NCBI GenBank assembly: GCA_002205965.3 | Contig: NADL03000084.1 | Span: 62,001-126,000, forward strand | Length of the DNA: 64,000 nucleotides | Origin: Kappaphycus alvarezii | Taxonomy: Eukaryota > Rhodophyta > Florideophyceae > Gigartinales > Solieriaceae | Direction: 5' to 3' | Shown: positions 1 to 10,953 of the stretch, one piece after another | How positions within the stretch are numbered: the first letter of the stretch is position 1 | Layout of the letters: every line of letters starts with the position of its first letter | Notes under the pieces: model-generated | What the model saw: only the letters and a program-made list of their open reading frames with translations | Told to the model about the DNA's origin: nothing | Database searches by the model: none | Position numbers and translations under genes: made by a program

Positions 1-604
1 GGTAACTATCGTTCAGTTCTGAAAATTGCCGATAGTTTCGAAAAGTACTAGTTTTAAGACTTGAGTTACTTAATTAGGGTATTTGTTGGAATAAGAATGA
101 ATCTTTTTTTCTTATTCTTGAGATGGGGGCATTTGTTGAGGAAATGATTTTCCGCAGTTCCAGCAATGTAGAGGGGGTGAGGGGAGGGGTTCAACTTGGA
201 GTGAAGGGGATGTGGTTGGAATGGATTGGTTTGGGAATAGGAGTGTGGAGGAAGGGAACGAGAGTACATGGGCTGCCTAGAAACAAAGTACTTGGGCGCT
301 GATGCGATAGCTCCAGAACCCCTATTGCTTGCAATTGAAGACTCTTCCTCTTTTTGTATTGTACCGTAAAGCTTTGACAGTAGGTCTTGGTAAATTATCT
401 CATAGTTCGTTGCGTGCGTGAGGACGTATATTGCCCAAGAGAATCATGCAACTGCGCCGTGGAGCAATTATATTTTTGTTTCCTCGCCTCGCTCGTGACG
501 GGAGATACGCGGCTCGTATTTCAAACTAATTGAAACAATTTTTTCCAGAGCTGCAGAAAGCGAAGAGGAGGACGCGAGATGATATTCAATGTGAAAGATG
601 CAAA
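1..604. other. Left flank, no gene recognised
   Basis: No convincing coding sequence or RNA gene. The only open frame (66-269, minus) is Pro/Ser/His-rich low-complexity sequence and is not convincing. The stretch ends where the copia LTR starts. Confidence 0.5.
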
Positions 605-737
605 TGCTGGTGTAATTAGCATCTGTTGCCTATGCTGACAACCCACAGCTAGCAAATTGGCTTACAGGCGTTACTGTAGTTTATTATCCTACTTAGAAAT
701 TGATTGTTATGTTTATGCACTGTACAGTGCTGTAGAT

Positions 738-766
738 TTGAGCTGATCCTCTTTAGATCAGCTCAA
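738..766 (+). promoter_or_regulatory. Conserved LTR hairpin
   Basis: A perfect 11-bp stem (738-748 with 756-766) around a 7-nt loop. The other LTR has the same hairpin at 19356-19386, where one stem change still pairs as G-U. Its position is upstream of the TATA-like box. The role is unknown; retention of the fold in two diverged copies is what makes it notable. Confidence 0.5.
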
Positions 767-858
767 GTAAGTTTAGGTTTATCCTTCCACTGTCGTCTAT
801 ATGGGTTCTGGAAACTTACTTCGATCTTCCGGAAGCACCATTCGGCTCACCTCGAGAT

Positions 859-900
859 CTATATAAGCCCAGGTCTCCTTGCATGTTCTGTCTGAATAAA
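859..900 (+). promoter_or_regulatory. LTR TATA box and polyadenylation signal
   Basis: CTATATAAG at 859-867 and AATAAA at 895-900 lie about 30 bp apart, the usual arrangement at the U3/R boundary of an LTR. The 3' LTR keeps AATAAA while its TATA has decayed to CTATACAAG. Confidence 0.6.
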
Positions 901-1489
901 GTCCCTCACCACGTTCTCTCCTCTCCTCTCTCTTTCTTGGCCCTTAACTACTTCTCTCGCTCACTTTATCGTTCTCTCCCTCTTGTTCATTCTCTCTCCC
1001 TCGCTCCATTCTTCTCTCTCTCCTTCGCTCCCTCTCCTCCTTCCCTCTACAAGCTTATGGGCCCAGACGGCTAACTCTGCTTAAGTACTTACCTTTTCGG
1101 TTTCTCTCTCTTCGTCGGCAACTATTTCGGGGAAAACTTACGCTCCGTTTAGGGAGAAAGGAACAAGCTTCGCGCAGGGACGGGGACTAAGAACATTAAG
1201 CTGCTATTGTTTTGGGCGTGACCTCTACCTCGTCTCTGCATTCCCCTTCATAAGAAATCAAGTGTATGTCTGTCTGTGTGTTTGTGCGTGTGTGTATGTT
1301 TCCCTCGCCCCGCTGATTCGCTGAGACGCGCAAAGTGTGCCAATTCACGTCGGTGCTAAGTGTGCTATTCAAAGGCAAATGCCAATTGTGCAAAACATTT
1401 TACGTAAAACTACATTACATTGGAAAAAAGCAGCGCAGTCAGGAGGGGGTTTTAGAAGGCACAGAATAAATGTTTGGTCCATGGATGGT

Positions 1490-2480
1490 CGTGGATCTGA
1501 AGGAAATATCGCCTCGGGAGCTGGTGCCCCTGAATTCGCTGCTGACCGTCGCAGAACGCTCAACTGGGAGAGGACTGAAGCTCGCAGGAGGAAAGAAACC
1601 GCAGAGCAGAGAGCTGCGAGGCTACAAGCCAATTGGGAGCCTGCACAGAGGCGCAGAGAGAGACAAAGATTGGAAAGGGGCGGCCCAAGCGTTCCTGTTT
1701 TCCGGCTCAAATTCAGATTGTGGTTCCAGCCGCAGTGACGGTTGTCACGGAGCAGGTGCATCCAACTGCTGTTACAGTACCAGCCGCAGTTCCAGCTGCA
1801 GTGCCGCTTTCATTGCCAGGCGATTCCGATCCAGGTTCTGTTTCTCATGACTTGGAACGTGAACGTAGCCAGGTGCGTGAAACTATCAGTCAAAGGAAAG
1901 AGACAGAACAGAAAGCTGCTGAGAGACGGGAACGCAATAGAGTCCGGATGGCGGCCCGGAGAATAGAGGAGACTGAGGAGCAGCGCGCTTCTCGGCTTTC
2001 CGCCAACAAGATAAGAGAAAGATGAAGGAGGGAACCCCATGCGGTAATAATCACGCCTAACCGCCAACGTATGCGAGAAGCTCGAGATATCCAGAGCGCA
2101 GCTGATTGGCAGGCAAGAAAATAGTCCAATCTTCTTACCATGGAGCAGCACAGGGAGCATAAAGACACTACTACTGGGGGAGCACCAAACGAATACAATC
2201 GCCTTTCAATGGAGCAGAGGAGGGCGGATGAAGACACAACTGCGTGGGAAGCACGGATCGAATCCAACCGCCTTGCAATGGAGTAGAGGAGGGCGGATGA
2301 AGATACTGCTACGGCACAGGAGCGCAGGGACTCGGATGGAATATCCAGCAGGACATGAAGAACCACACAGGACTCTGTTTAGCTGCGAAAACGCCAAGAG
2401 ACAGACCGTGCTGAAAGGACAATGGCAAGGTCTCTGCTTCCCGCCTTGCAGGCAGCCACAGAACGAGATGAACTGCGGTG
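1490..2480 (+). pseudogene. Helitron N-terminal Arg/Glu-rich repeat region
   Basis: Successive frames carry repeated units of the type RRxE(T)xEQRAxRL, for example near 1580-1650 and 1920-2010, with weaker copies at 2190-2300. Such Arg/Glu repeats precede the Rep region in many Helitron proteins. Frames change several times (around 1640, 2025 and 2110) and stops interrupt the run, so no intact protein is made. The exact start codon cannot be fixed. Confidence 0.55.
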
Positions 2481-2489
2481 CATGCCTTA

Positions 2490-4460
2490 CTTGCACCATG
2501 GAGAGATGAATTTCCCATGTGGTTACTGCGGTGCACTCAGGTTTTTGAAGGAAAGAATTACCGGTCGAGGTAGCTATTCACACTTCTTCAACTGTTGTCA
2601 AGGTGGAAAATTAGGCACCCCTCCTATGTTCGAACCTCCCCAGCTACTACAGGACTTCTCACTCAGGCAGACACCCGATCAAGACGCTTCTGCGATCACA
2701 ATCTTATCTACAACAAAGCTCTATCCTTGGTGTGAGTGTCAATTTGGTGCGTCGGGGTCAAGGCACCTCCATTTTTAACCTCACTGTGACTCTCCAAGGT
2801 CGCAACTACCACCAAATCGGTGGGTTTCGCCCACCAAAATGTGCACAGCCCGCCTTTCCTTCCGTATACATTCATGATACGGACTACGAGCTGCAGTCTG
2901 ATGTTCTACTTGCTTTCTCAACAGGCTTGGACCGTGGAAATCCAACATATCTTACGGCTATGTTGCATCAGGTGAACCCGTACGTACAGTCGCTTGTGAG
3001 TCCTCGCGACTGGATATTTCAGAGATCGAGCAAGGAAATGTCGGTTTAATGAATCATGTGGACAAACTTCCAGCAGAAGAGCACTTACGTCGTTATAATA
3101 GTCCATCATGCTCAGAGGTAGCTGCAATTGTCCCTGGGAATGTCGATTGCCCCATAGAGAGAAATGATATGGTCGTTCAACACCGGCTTGATACTGGGAG
3201 TTCAGGGAATGAACAGGGGGGCAGGCTGCGAACGATTGATGTTAACCAAATTTCGCACGAACCATTGTTTTATGTCCTTGTGTTACTACCAGGCGAGACA
3301 GGTGGCATATGGAAACGAATGAGTCGTCATCTAAGTTGGGTGCCTCACCCGAGAGTGACCGCCGAGCAAAGATATCACTGGCGGCTTTCTACTTTTGGCA
3401 CCTCTTGCAGAGAAAAGATGAGTTCAGTACCATTCTTCCCGACAAGACTCTTTCAGCAGTACCTGGTGGATAAGTGATGCAAGTTTGAGTCGGAACGGCT
3501 GCTATACCTGCGTCTCAATCAAGATAAGCTCCGAGCCTCGGATTACACCGATCTCAATGATCAACTATCTGAACCAGGCCGTGTACAAGACGATGCTGCA
3601 GATTTAAGAGCCGGTCGCCTCATCGTTCTACCCTTCACCTAAATTGGCGGCGACCATAAGATGAGGCGGCAGCTTCAATACGTGATGGCCATTTCGAACA
3701 AGTTTGATCGCGCGAATTTCTTTCTCAAAGTTACGTGTAATCCAAACCGACCGGAGATCACCGGGTCGCTTCTTCTACATCAAATCTCCCAAGAATAGCC
3801 TGATTTCTCTGCCTAAGTGTTCAAGATAAAGTTGTAGGCTATTACAGAATTAGTTTTGGAGCGGAAGCTCTTCTGGAAAGTGAGTGCGCACGTTCGCGTG
3901 ATCAAGCTTCAGAAGAGGGGCGTGGCTAAAGCCCAAATCATTCTATTCCTGGACAGCGTCTCCAAACAACATCTCAGAAATCTGGAGAATGTTGAAAAAT
4001 TTATTTTTGCGCTGCTACCGCCAGGATCAAAGCGGTCTTTACGTGAATTGGTCTTGAGGCACATGATTCATGGACAATGCGGGACACAGAATTCCTCTTC
4101 TCCTTTCAGAAGGGGCTATTCGTGTCCCAAGCACTTTTCAAAAGAATTTCGGATGAGCACCGGTATCCAAGATGAGAAATATTATGTCCTATACAAGCGA
4201 ATATTACTGAAGCATGGCGGTGCTACAGCAACTAAGCGATGAAGAGTCGGGTCGCGGTACTTGGACGTCAAGGTCAAAAACTCTTGGGCAGTCCCATAAA
4301 ATCCGAAGATATTTGCTCTGTTCGAGTGCTACGCAAACATAGAGCTGTGAATATCGCGTCATGGTAGTATCAAGAATCTCTTTAAGTATGTTCGCAAAGG
4401 GCAGGAAATTATTAAAATGGAACTGATCCAGTAAGGAGAGACAGTGGATGAAATAAGAGA
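2490..4460 (+). pseudogene. Helitron Rep (HUH nuclease) region, broken
   Basis: From about 2490 a Cys-containing segment (FPCGYCGALRF) matches the zinc-binding part upstream of Helitron Rep proteins. It is followed by the Helitron-like N-terminal domain (EVAAIVPG at about 3115-3140, LFQQYLVDK at about 3450, and the diagnostic VTCNPNRPEI at about 3730-3760). The two-His metal motif expected downstream (family pattern H-A-H before a hydrophobic run) reads AKAQIILFLDS at about 3922-3955, so both histidines are lost. HMIHGQCGT at about 4060 and the C-terminal KHFSKEF at about 4130 are also family landmarks. Stops and frameshifts (for example 3475, 3640) confirm a pseudogene. Confidence 0.8.
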
Positions 4461-5479
4461 CCTTTAGGATGCAGTTCGACATCTTAGAAAAAAAACCTTC
4501 AGTAATAAGGCTTCCAGTGCTTCTCCTGGCCACCATACATTATAGTTTCGAGATGTTCAGGAGCATGCAGCTGCGAATAGACACCGGCCTGGGACAACAC
4601 TCACCGAATGGTTTGCTGCCAATCGCCTGTAAGAGGATACAAGGAACATTACGTAGATGATTTTCAAAGTATTTCACTTGGGATTAGTCATCCAATCACA
4701 GGCGTCGAAAGAAAAACCCCTGTCCCAGCAGTACTGAGACTGAGGCAAAGCCATACTGGAAGCCGCGAGCAAGATTATTCAAGCGTTTCGCCGAAGTAAA
4801 AGGCCCGGTAGGCGTACAAGAGATACCACTCTACGACTTCTTCGGCACAGGTGAACATTTCGTCGGTAGCATGTATTCCGCCAGAACAAGATAGGGCGAA
4901 AAGTATTTCCTTCGAGTCCTACTCACCCAGGTAGCAGGAACAACATCATTCGAAGACCTTCTCACTGTTTACGGCACAACTCATTTATCCTTCAGGGAGG
5001 CATGCCCGGCTCTGGGCGTTCTCGCATACGAAAATGAGTGCAGCAGAGCACTTCGCGAATCTTTACGCTCCAGATTCGCCCCACTTACCAACGTCTTTGC
5101 TACTATCTTCGCATTCTATCAACCTTCCTCACCCTCAAAACTCCCACAACAGCATCGCACGGCATTCATCAAAGACTCCAATGTCAGACATAGGGTTAGA
5201 TGCTCAGGGCTGAGAGACGATGATTTGATGGGCCATTTAATCATGAAGATTTCCAAAAAACTGGCTGCCATGGATTGCAGGAACTTGTAACACCACCAAC
5301 CCCGCCAAAAAGAATTCCTCCTTTGGCGGCCATTGCCGCTATTTATGCAATTTAAAACGCGGCAGACTTGGTAAGGGTCGTACAAGCATCACTCACGCTC
5401 CTCAATGGAGGACAGAGGGAGGTCCTAAGGGTAGTGGCATACGCTGTCATCCCCAACGCATCCTTTCGAAACAATCTCG

Positions 5480-6740
5480 CTGGAGGAGCTGTGACTGCTG
5501 CTACTTCAAGTTTCCCCCCACCAAAAACCATCTTCCTCGACGCTTTAGGTGGCACTGGAAATACATTCGTCATAAATGCGTTACAGGCTTTTCTGCAATT
5601 GAAAGGAATGAAGATAACTGGAGTAGCAACCTTAGCTGTCGCCGATGTACTCCTCCCTAATGGTCAAACCGCTCACTCCACCTTCCGCGTTACAATTCCT
5701 GTAACTGCAGACTCTACCTGCATTATAGAAGTCAACTCTGATACAGCGTGGTCGCTTCGAAGAAATGATCTCATCATTTGAAATGAGGTATTCGTATGCA
5801 ATAGCTTCTGTATTGAGGCCGCCAACCAAACTCTACGCAATCTCAACGAAGTCAACATTCACTTCGGCGGCAAGTGCGTCCTCTTCTCCGGAGACTTTCA
5901 CCAAATCATTCTGTCGTACTCGACAGCTCTAGAGCCCAGACATTCAATGCCTGCTTCAAGCTTTCTAAACACTTTTCTGCCTGCGAGACCCTCAAATATA
6001 TAATGCTGGCTGCACTTCGAAAATATACAGTCATGCAGACCAGCAGGTCCTTCAGTTTCCCCATTTTCTTCTCATAATCGACGAGGGGCAACAGAAGGGT
6101 AAAAGCACGGTGAGATCCCGCTTACGATTACAGAGGGCATCAATGTCGTCAGCAACATCCAGGTACTCGCATCGACAGTATTCGAAGGCATTTCTTCCAA
6201 CTCCAGATAGGACTGGCTTACTTCTCGCTCCATGCCCACCTCCAGAAACGTTCATCTTCCTGATATCAACCGTTTTGTGAGGGGCATGATCCACGGTCAA
6301 AAACGGTCTTCCTAAGTGCAGATAGTGTGGAAAAAGAAGAAGAAAACGGCCTCTCTTACCTATCAGAGCTCCCCAACGCCCTCAAAGGAGGAAGCTTCCT
6401 ACCAAATCACAATATCTTCTTGAAGAAGGGCTACATCTTCATGCTCCTTCTTAATCTAGAATTTGAGCAATGTCTTTGCAATGTTGGCCGGTATTTCGTA
6501 GATCGAATGTCACAAAACATGCTCCACCTCTGCAATGATGTCGGAACCCACAAAGGAAACCCAATCGCTCTTCCACGGATGCCATGCAGCCCCGGAGATG
6601 ACAGCTATCATGTTCTGGAATTTATTCGCCTCCAATTTCTTATTCGGGTCTGCTTTGTAATGACTACCAACAAGGCGCAAGGCCAATCATTTAAGGGTAA
6701 GCTTGGAATCGATTTCCCAAGCCCATGCTTCTCTCACGAT
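5480..6740 (+). pseudogene. Helitron Pif1-like helicase region, broken
   Basis: A P-loop stretch LGGTGNTFVINAL (about 5543-5580) matches the Helitron helicase GGTGKT motif but has Asn in place of the catalytic Lys. Downstream come LLPNGQTAHSTF (about 5650-5685), FGGKCVLFSGDFHQI (about 5864-5910, the Walker B and motif III area), and the helicase end MTTNKAQGQSFKGKLGIDFPSPCFSH (6660-6740). At least one in-frame stop (about 5779) and several frameshifts separate these blocks. The loss of the P-loop Lys means it could not hydrolyse ATP even if translated. The helicase order is normal for RepHel. Confidence 0.82.
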
Positions 6741-6912
6741 TAGCTCTATTTCGCACTGTTCAGGGCAACTCATATCGAAAATCAATGCTAAAAAACAGAC
6801 CACAAATGTAGCAAATCCAGAGGTTCTACAGTAGCTTCGCATAAAGTTTTCAACATTTTGATGCTCTATTAATTCGCAAACCTCCCATACTTCCCAAACT
6901 CCCCCGAAATGG

Positions 6913-6942
6913 CTGTGCACGTAGCGGGCACGGAGCACCTAA
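6913..6942 (+). repeat. Helitron 3' terminus
   Basis: A 6-bp hairpin (6913-6918 with 6928-6933, one G-T pair) lies five bases upstream of CTAA (6939-6942), followed by T. This is the usual Helitron 3' end structure. A nearby CTAG at 6949 is followed by C and fits less well. Confidence 0.6.
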
Positions 6943-7217
6943 TATATACTAGCTTCTGTCTTGTGGCTTGTCTAACACTTGTCCTGTCCGCACAACCTAC
7001 CCGGTTTGGCCTGCTTTCTGCTCGTTGCTACCTGGCTAGTCTCTTTGCTACATAGGTAGGTTTGTTTCACGGCCCTTGGCTCGTTTCAACAGGAAGTCCT
7101 AACCATTTTACACTTCTCCTTCATGTATTTACCAAATATTTTGCCAAAAATCCCGCATAATCTCGAATTACTTGCCTTCAGTTGGCATAGGTTGTTCCGT
7201 TTTTATTCGAGGCATTG

Positions 7218-7920
7218 AGATGGACCCAGACGATCACATCATCCACAAGCTCTACTTCGACGCGCTAGAAGACCCTCGCCCCAAGTCTGGCTTCATCGAC
7301 GACTAATTCATCGAGTGGAAGGCAAAGTTGGTGACTTCCCTTCTTGCGCTATTACTACAGACGTAGTTGTTATCCCTCCTTCTCCTTCTCCGAAAAAGGG
7401 CTTCCCCCAGCATATTATTGCGCTTGGAAAGAAGAAATCTGCATCCGGAAATTCGTCGAAGAATTCTATCAAACTTCGTTCGAAGCTCCTTCCTATGTCT
7501 TGCAGCCTCATCACTGCCGAAGGGACAAAAGAAGAAGGTCACCAAACCGACAACAACTGTTCAAGGTGTTTACCTGATCTCAATGACCTCAGTTCCGGCC
7601 TCTTTCTCCCTCGCTGCTCTTACTCCAGCACCTGTTCCTATATCTCTAAGGGTTCTGACTCCTCTCTGTTGAACCGCTCTCTCCGGCTCCTCTTCCTCCT
7701 ATCCCTTTCTCTCATCTTCCTGTTCTCTATATATATCTTCAAGCCAGAGCTTTACTTCCTTACTCGCGATCTCTGTCATCTCAAAGTATCTGATTCAAAG
7801 CAGCTCGAGCAACACAGAGGTTGTAAGAAGTGCCGAAACAGCATAGAAAAAAGAGCAGCCCATCACTGGTTGTTCTTGCTGTAATCAACTGTTCCAGACA
7901 AGGAAAGGTAGCGAAAAGCA
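7218..7920 (+). pseudogene. Unrecognised frame in the copia leader (ORF0 candidate)
   Basis: From an ATG at 7218 one frame runs to about 7920 with only a handful of stops (about 7303, 7363, 7670, 7849). It starts with an acidic stretch (MDPDDHIIHKLYFDALEDP) and becomes Ser/Leu-rich and Cys-containing. It lies between the Helitron 3' end and the Gag start, where a copia leader is normally short. I do not recognise it. It may be a decayed extra ORF of the copia element, or host sequence picked up there. Overlapping frames in the same stretch are also open, so coding status is uncertain. Confidence 0.3.
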
Positions 7921-8013
7921 CTTCAGTCATGAAAATAAGTAAACTTGATCTCGAGTCACTGTGTATCTTCTTTCGCTAGCCAAAGTTATCTTCCAATCTG
8001 CTATATTTTCTTG

Positions 8014-8790
8014 ATGGATTCCTCTTTATTTCGTAATGAAAGCTTTAAAAAGCTCCTCGATGACAACTTCCATATCTGGAAGTCGCGAATGCAGCTTTTA
8101 CTTTCTGTAAGAAAATTTGACGACCATCTCACTGAAAAAACTCTGGAAACATCCTCACCAACGTACGTTTACTGGAAAACGGCAGACTGCAAGAATAGGT
8201 ATGTAATTGGGCTGACTCTCTCGGATACTCATCTCGAGCAAATCCAAGATTCTAATTCTTCCAAGGTCATGTGGTAGCTCATCTGTGATATATTGGAGAA
8301 AAATAACCTTCTCATCAAACTCGCTACAAGGCGTCGATTCTATACCGCTAAGATTAAACCTATTGAGAAAATACTTTCGTTCGCTGCCCGAATCCGCCAG
8401 TTTGCCGCCACTCTCAAGTCTATATCATTACACAACGAGGACAGCGAAATGGCCCTGGCCCTACTTAGCGGTCTACCTGATCGCTTCAATAGTCTAATCT
8501 CGGCACTTGACGCTGGTTTTGTTGATAACAAAAAATCATCCTTCAAATTCTTTCAAGTCAGATGCCTGCAGGAAGAACAGTGCCATGAACAACGAGATTA
8601 GGAAGCCTTGAGGTCTTCAGAGTCCGCCTCTTTTCTTCTAAAACAGCGTCCCAAATTCAAGCGAGACTTTTAATCTGAGATATGTATTCACTGTGGAAAG
8701 CATCGCGATAGTAGTCGCTGCTTCAAAAAGCACCCATACCTCGCTCCAGTTGGCAGCCCAGCCCGAGATCACTTAGACAAGGGGCGGAAT
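8014..8790 (+). pseudogene. Ty1/copia Gag with zinc knuckle
   Basis: The ATG at 8014 starts MDSSLFRNESFKKLL, followed by NFHIWKSRMQLLL, the signature start of copia Gag (UBN2-type domain, which builds the particle). The frame stops at 8275 and resumes in another frame through LSGLPDRFNSLISAL (about 8463-8510). A CCHC-like knuckle, CIHCGKHRDSSRC, lies at about 8688-8725 and would bind the genomic RNA. An in-frame stop falls just before the knuckle. The region is a normal Gag in order and spacing but cannot be translated as one protein. Confidence 0.85.
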
Positions 8791-8913
8791 GTTTGCAAAT
8801 GTGTTGTTGCATCTGAAGCTCCTTTTGAGAAAGAAGAAGATAGAAAAATTGCCTTCTTGGTAATTATATCCAATCATCGATGCGAAGGAAAGACTAGGGA
8901 CTCATAAAAGGAT

Positions 8914-9132
8914 TTGATGACCTGTAATTTCACCACCGATCAGGCCGAACATGAAAAGAACGAAAACTTACATCTCAATATATATTATCAGAACAGTATT
9001 GCGTTACAAACAACTGGGACTCCAATATACCTCACTAATGACTGCGTGATCGACTCGAGCTGTACCTCGCATGTAATCATGATCGAACCGCCTTCGTCAC
9101 GTATTATGCGTTATCCTTCAAGTCAACTCTAA
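8914..9132 (+). pseudogene. Ty1/copia protease fragment
   Basis: The frame ends with DCVIDSSCTSHVIMIEP (about 9040-9092), which matches the copia aspartic protease motif (D-S-G-A-T-S-H in the family) with the Gly replaced by Ser. The catalytic Asp remains but the Asp-Ser-Gly triad is broken. It sits where expected between Gag and integrase, and would have cut the polyprotein. Confidence 0.7.
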
Positions 9133-10037
9133 ATCTTGGAGCAGATTCTACAGCGCCAATCGGAGGCTCAGGTGATATAATCTTAACTATCCTCCGTAAC
9201 AAAAATACTACCGAAAGCCTGTTAAAGGGGGTTTTTCACGTTCCTACACTTCGATATCAGGTGATTTCAGTATTGGAGATGGCTATTCGTGGCATCTTTT
9301 AACCATGAATGCGTCGTTCTCATCAAGCAAAAGGATGGCCCCACTGTTCCCACTGGGACTCTTGAAAAGTGTTTACATAATTAGACACCTGTTCAAGACC
9401 AGAAAAATTTGTTGCCCCGAAACTTTCCTTGCTTATTTTTCTTCAAAATAGGCATGAGAGACTGGCTTACATCAATACTGCTGAGATCAAGTCTATAGTT
9501 AATCCAGGGGCTGTAACGGTTGTTAATTTCGACAATTTCGAGACTCCATACGCATGCGCTGGATGAACCCTCGACAAATCTCACCGTGCACAAATCTAGA
9601 AATTGAGGGAAGTATTCTCTATAACGCTCCTTCAGCTGATTCACTCAGACGTTTTAGAGTTTGTTGAAAGCCCTTCACTTGTAAAAAGTTCTGGAGTGTT
9701 TTAAGAAATAAAAGGGTTTTGGGAAAAAACACACTAGCGAGTCCCTCGAAGTTTTTTATGTTCAATGTTTTCTCGACACGGAAGTTCTTGCCGATAAAGA
9801 TGAGATTGTAATAAGGCTTTCTGGTCAGACAGAGGCGGATATTGCCTTTCTACAGCATTAAAGAACTTTATGGAGGGAAAAGCCATCAAACATCAGCTCA
9901 CTGTTGCTATAAATCCTCAGAAAAATGAGAAAATGGAGCGAATGAACCGTAATATACTCAATATCATCCGAGGTACGCTGCAACGAAATTCATTTCCGAA
10001 TTAAGTTTGTGCTGAAGCACTATAAAGCCGTTTGTGG
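9133..10037 (+). pseudogene. Copia protease end and integrase, N-terminal part
   Basis: Highly decayed copia sequence. Recognisable blocks are HVPTLRYQVISV (about 9239-9275) after the protease and, near 9884-10000, the stretch around KHQLTVAINPQKNEKMERMNRNI, matching the copia integrase pattern H-x-P...NGxxERxNRT near the catalytic Glu. The block ends at the chromovirus insertion; the rest of the integrase is at 17037 onward. Many stops. Confidence 0.65.
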
Positions 10038-10042
10038 CTTAA
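10038..10042 (+). repeat. Target duplication CTTAA, left copy
   Basis: CTTAA directly precedes the left LTR of the chromovirus and is repeated directly after its right LTR (17032-17036). Confidence 0.85.
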
Positions 10043-10560
10043 TGTGGGGTGTTAAACGCACAAGAGCATATCTGGGTAGAACTACTGCTGAAACTTTTGT
10101 TGAGGCTAGCTTGGTTTAGCCGACCGCTCCAAACCAGTATGTATATGAAACTGAAAATGGCTACAAACTGAAGGAAAATGCAGTCCAACAGTAGCGAATG
10201 AAAAGATGTTCCCCTAAAAAAGCCCTTACGGCATCGTAAGTAGCGCTTTCAGAATTGTAGTCGGCACGAGTGACATACTGTGACAAGATGTAAGAACTAC
10301 ATTGGTCCAGGTGGCATGGGATAGCAAGGCGACCTTTGATTGGTAAAGCAATGATATAATATCCCAGTGTGCAAATCAACCGTAACTATTCGAAGTGTAC
10401 CAATGAGGTCAAACGCTGTGTTCATAACTGTAAGGAAAGTGTAATGACAACAAAGTTCTTAGTAGCCGTGTTTGTAAGGTTAACGGTGATTTGAATCTAA
10501 AGTTGAGTAGATGAAATGACTTCGTTTGGAGCTGTAAGGTCTGTGTGGTGAAATAAAACA
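10043..10560 (-). repeat. 3' LTR of the chromovirus
   Basis: Aligns along its length with 16531-17031, apart from small indels (for example an extra block near 10245-10258). Starts TGTGGGG and ends AAAACA on the plus strand. Confidence 0.9.
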
Positions 10561-10600
10561 TGAAACCCCTCCACAGAGAAGAATAGCCCCGATTCTTGAT

Positions 10601-10753
10601 GTTCTGCTTGTACTTACTCAAAAGTTCTTGTGAATTCTTGAAGTATGATTCGGGAAGCCACTTGTTCTCATGATCTCGGTACCCTTTCCATTTGACAAGG
10701 AATTTAATTTTTCCACGTTCTTTGTTATGAGCGAGTATGGATTCAACTTCGTA
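10601..10753 (-). pseudogene. Chromodomain at the Pol C-terminus
   Basis: The minus strand reads YEVESILAHNKERG, then FLVKWKGYRDHENKWLPE, then NSQELLSKYKQ, a clean chromodomain of about 50 residues with the aromatic positions (Y, W, W/Y) that form the methyl-lysine cage. In chromoviruses this module sits after the integrase and directs insertion to marked chromatin. It is in a different frame from the integrase fragments upstream and a stop lies just before YEVE, so it is no longer part of an intact Pol. Confidence 0.85.
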
Positions 10754-10953
10754 TTACTCATGTTCATCTTGTAATTGGAGAGGTGGCAGACCTGGAATTT
10801 GTCGGTTGAAGTCATCTTGAAAGAAAGGTTTCAAGAGGCTAGCGTGTAACGCATTATGTATTCCTCTGTCAATCATCGGTTGAGATAACTGCAGACGGTA
10901 CATCACACTGTTAATATCCTCTGTTATTTCAAAGGGGCCACAGTACTTTGGGT

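Larger units (their letters stand above)
605..1051 (+). repeat. 5' LTR of the Ty1/copia element
   Basis: Matches 19224-19652 along most of its length with many substitutions. It begins TGCTGGTG and ends CTACA. It holds a hairpin, a TATA-like box, an AATAAA signal and then a long pyrimidine-rich (TCTC) tract before its end. Confidence 0.8.
1337..6942 (+). mobile_element. Decayed Helitron (rolling-circle transposon)
   Basis: Plus-strand fragments in several frames follow the order of a Helitron RepHel protein: an Arg/Glu-rich N-terminal repeat region, the Helitron-like N-terminal domain, the Rep nuclease and a Pif1-like helicase. A Helitron-type 3' terminus (short hairpin then CTAA) ends at 6942 and is followed by T, as expected for insertion between A and T. 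The 5' terminus was not located; it lies between the copia LTR (1051) and the first coding stretch. The element sits in the leader of the copia element, so it is younger than the copia. Confidence 0.8.
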
